Assembly: GCA_003663525.1 (NCBI GenBank)
Contig: QMUF01000074.1
Location: 1-7,394 of the forward strand
Source of the DNA: Thermococci archaeon
Lineage (GTDB): Archaea; Methanobacteriota_B; Thermococci; Thermococcales; Thermococcaceae
DNA length: 7,394 nt
Direction: 5' to 3'
The stretch's first letter is position 1, and every line of letters starts with the position of its first letter. Shown here piece by piece: positions 6,360-7,394 of the stretch. The notes under the pieces were generated by a model that had not been told where the DNA came from, searched no databases, and worked only from the letters and a program-made list of their open reading frames with translations. A program made the position numbers and the translations under genes.

Positions 6360-6371
6360 AAAAAATTAAAA
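6360..6371 (-). terminator. T-rich terminator after the 54-residue gene
   Basis: On the minus strand TTTTAATTTTTT begins about seven bases after the TGA at 6380-6378. It should end the small-gene transcript before it reaches the ncRNA promoter. Confidence 0.6.
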
Positions 6372-6377
6372 GGATTT

Positions 6378-6542
6378 TCAAATCCAGCACTGGTGTTCAG
6401 GCTTGATATTACTGTAAAAGCTTATAAATTTTCTATTTTCTCTTATTTCATAGAATCCTTCTGGTAGGTTTTGGAGCAACTTTTCTAAAACTTTGCCTTT
6501 CCTAACAATTTCGCCTGTAGATAAATTCATGATCTCGTACAT
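6378..6542 (-). CDS. Small hypothetical protein (54 aa)
   Basis: I do not recognise this protein. It reads MYEIMNLSTGEIVRKG... and ends ...KPEHQCWI. There is no membrane segment. The pattern of short strands around one helix (residues 14-26) suggests a small soluble beta-rich fold. Support for a real gene is contextual: GAGGT (6550-6554) lies seven bases before ATG 6542, a TATA box lies about 25 bases before a predicted transcript start near 6555, and a T-rich terminator follows the stop. An in-frame ATG at 6569 would extend it by nine residues (MNIHSEVVK), but it lies upstream of the predicted transcript start and has no ribosome site, so it is not used. The gene sits directly downstream of the CRISPR array on the same strand. 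A link to CRISPR or to the ncRNA is unproven. Confidence 0.55.
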   Translation of the reverse strand: MYEIMNLSTGEIVRKGKVLEKLLQNLPEGFYEIRENRKFISFYSNIKPEHQCWI

Positions 6543-6573
6543 TTTGACTACCTCACTGTGAATATTCATCGGA

Positions 6574-6583
6574 TAAATATAAA
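6574..6583 (-). promoter_or_regulatory. TATA box of the 54-residue gene
   Basis: TTTATATTTA on the minus strand, centred about 25 bases before position 6555. This gives a leader of about 13-15 nt that just includes the GAGGT ribosome site. Confidence 0.6.
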
Positions 6584-6677
6584 CTTTACTGAATATTTTT
6601 CACATATATCTGCTATTGGCTGTAAATTTTTCTCAGTTTAGATAACATAGTTCTTCTAAGTGCCACTATTAAGTACC

Positions 6678-6973
6678 CTTTCAATTCTTCTAAAGTCTTA
6701 TTGGAACGTCACTTACTCGATATAATCACCGCTCTTGAAGAATTCTTTCAATTCTTCTAAAGTCTTATTGGAACAGAGACGTATGTGAAGGGTAGTGGCT
6801 GGATGACAGCTTTCAATTCTTCTAAAGTCTTATTGGAACTAGAGATAGTAGTGGGGTTTGTTGAGAGGGATAAATTTCTTTCAATTCTTCTAAAGTCTTA
6901 TTGGAACGGCTCTTGGTGATTATGATGGCATTATAATAACTCACTTTCAATTCTTCTAAAGTCTTATTGGAAC
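6678..6973 (-). CRISPR. CRISPR array, five repeats and four spacers
   Basis: Five identical 30-nt repeats lie at 6678-6707, 6745-6774, 6810-6839, 6878-6907 and 6944-6973. Read on the minus strand the repeat begins GTTCCAATAAGAC and ends GAATTGAAAG, the Pyrococcus/Thermococcus type. There, Cas6 cleaves eight bases before the repeat end and leaves the 5' tag ATTGAAAG, so crRNAs run on the minus strand and the leader is on the right. Spacers: 6908-6943 (36 nt, newest), 6840-6877 (38), 6775-6809 (35) and 6708-6744 (37, oldest). No spacer matches anything else in the window by eye. The leader-distal repeat is not degenerate. No cas genes are here; in these genomes arrays are usually served by cas loci elsewhere. 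Confidence 0.97.
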
Positions 6974-7023
6974 AGGGGCGAATTTTCCCCCAATTTTCCT
7001 ATAAAGATGTTAGAGAGCTTGAA

Positions 7024-7032
7024 ATTTATAAG
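7024..7032 (-). promoter_or_regulatory. TATA box of the CRISPR transcript
   Basis: CTTATAAAT on the minus strand, upstream of the first repeat by about 50 bases. A second, weaker candidate, CTTTATAGG (6998-7006), would start transcription almost at the repeat and is less likely. Confidence 0.6.
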
Positions 7033-7177
7033 GTTTTCCCCAGAGGGTTAGTAATAAGGCCCTTAGAGGTCTTTATTTAAAGCCCTTTCATAAGAGTTTA
7101 ACCCTAAAACAGCCATTTTCTGGCTCCCCTGTGGCCGCGAACGTAAATGTACACGAGAGGTGCCGCGAAAAATGAAT

Positions 7178-7198
7178 CCTTTAAATTCAATTTAAAGG
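7178..7198. repeat. Perfect 21-bp palindrome in the leader
   Basis: CCTTTAAATT, one central C, then AATTTAAAGG: ten-base arms with no mismatch. It also contains TTTAAA TATA-like cores on both strands. Role unknown; it could bind a dimeric protein or be a cruciform-prone element. Confidence 0.8.
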
Positions 7199-7394
7199 CC
7201 TAAAAATTCCTAAAATTCAAAAAAATTTAATTTCTACGAGGAGAGGATATAAAAGAAGACCGCAGAACCTGCCGTCCAGAATTCCGAAAAAATTTCGTTA
7301 CAAAACAATCCAAAATCTATAACCCTTTATCTGATAGTAACAAAAGGTTATTAAAGGGTTGGAAATTGGTTAGAGCTTTTAAAATTTAAAGAAA

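Larger units (their letters stand above)
6974..7394 (-). promoter_or_regulatory. CRISPR leader
   Basis: About 420 bases without a convincing ORF, adjoining the repeat end that starts GTTCC, as expected for Thermococcales leaders, which are several hundred bases long. It is AT-rich with a GC-rich patch (about 7121-7170). A TATA box (minus strand CTTATAAAT, around 7024-7032) predicts transcription from near 7002, some 28 bases before the first repeat. Next to the array are two copies of AATTTTCC (6981-6988, 6992-6999). Further up are a perfect 21-bp palindrome (7178-7198) and a 9-bp inverted repeat (7321-7329/7352-7360). The far boundary is not seen. Confidence 0.8.

Noticed and set aside
6644..6673. 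Possible degenerate sixth CRISPR repeat (TTCTTCTAA match at 6651-6659)
   Set aside because: Only nine bases match, and it would leave just four bases before the first true repeat instead of a 35-38-base spacer.

Overview
The window looks like a low-GC member of the Thermococcales (Pyrococcus, or an AT-rich Thermococcus). The signs are a GH57 4-alpha-glucanotransferase whose catalytic residues sit at the same numbers as in the Thermococcus litoralis enzyme, a Thermococcales glycolytic motif in its promoter, archaeal TATA boxes and GGTG-type Shine-Dalgarno sites, and a CRISPR repeat of the Pyrococcus type (GTTCCAATAAG...GAATTGAAAG).

Layout. (1) Positions 1-1894, minus: GH57 4-alpha-glucanotransferase, with the last ~25-28 codons cut off by the window edge. 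Its promoter at 1895-1972 carries TATCAC-N5-GTGATA between the TATA box and the start codon, where a repressor would act. (2) 2039-3329, minus: a two-gene operon of a HAD-family phosphatase, probably leaderless, overlapping by 23 nt a membrane CTP-dependent polyprenol/dolichol-kinase-like protein (SEC59 family). (3) 3409-6032, plus: a small DUF131/TIGR00304 membrane protein, a CPA2-type cation/proton antiporter starting one base after its stop, then mfnA, the PLP-dependent decarboxylase that supplies beta-alanine for coenzyme A in this order. mfnA also has a likely promoter of its own. Two start codons were moved inward from the longest ORF: the antiporter to GTG 3656 and mfnA to ATG 4878. (4) 6033-6345: no ordinary gene. 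On the minus strand there is a GC-rich, strongly structured non-coding RNA with its own promoter. It resembles the right end of IS200/IS605 elements (the omegaRNA of TnpB), yet no tnpB is present. (5) 6378-6542, minus: a plausible 54-residue small protein. (6) 6678-6973: a CRISPR array of five identical 30-nt repeats and four spacers of 35-38 nt, transcribed on the minus strand, with its leader filling the rest of the window (6974-7394). No cas gene is in view.

The right-hand 1.3 kb is the part most worth following up. An orphan TnpB-type guide RNA candidate and a short CRISPR array lie side by side on the same strand with one small uncharacterised gene between them. The left-hand 6 kb is ordinary Thermococcales housekeeping with clear regulatory detail.
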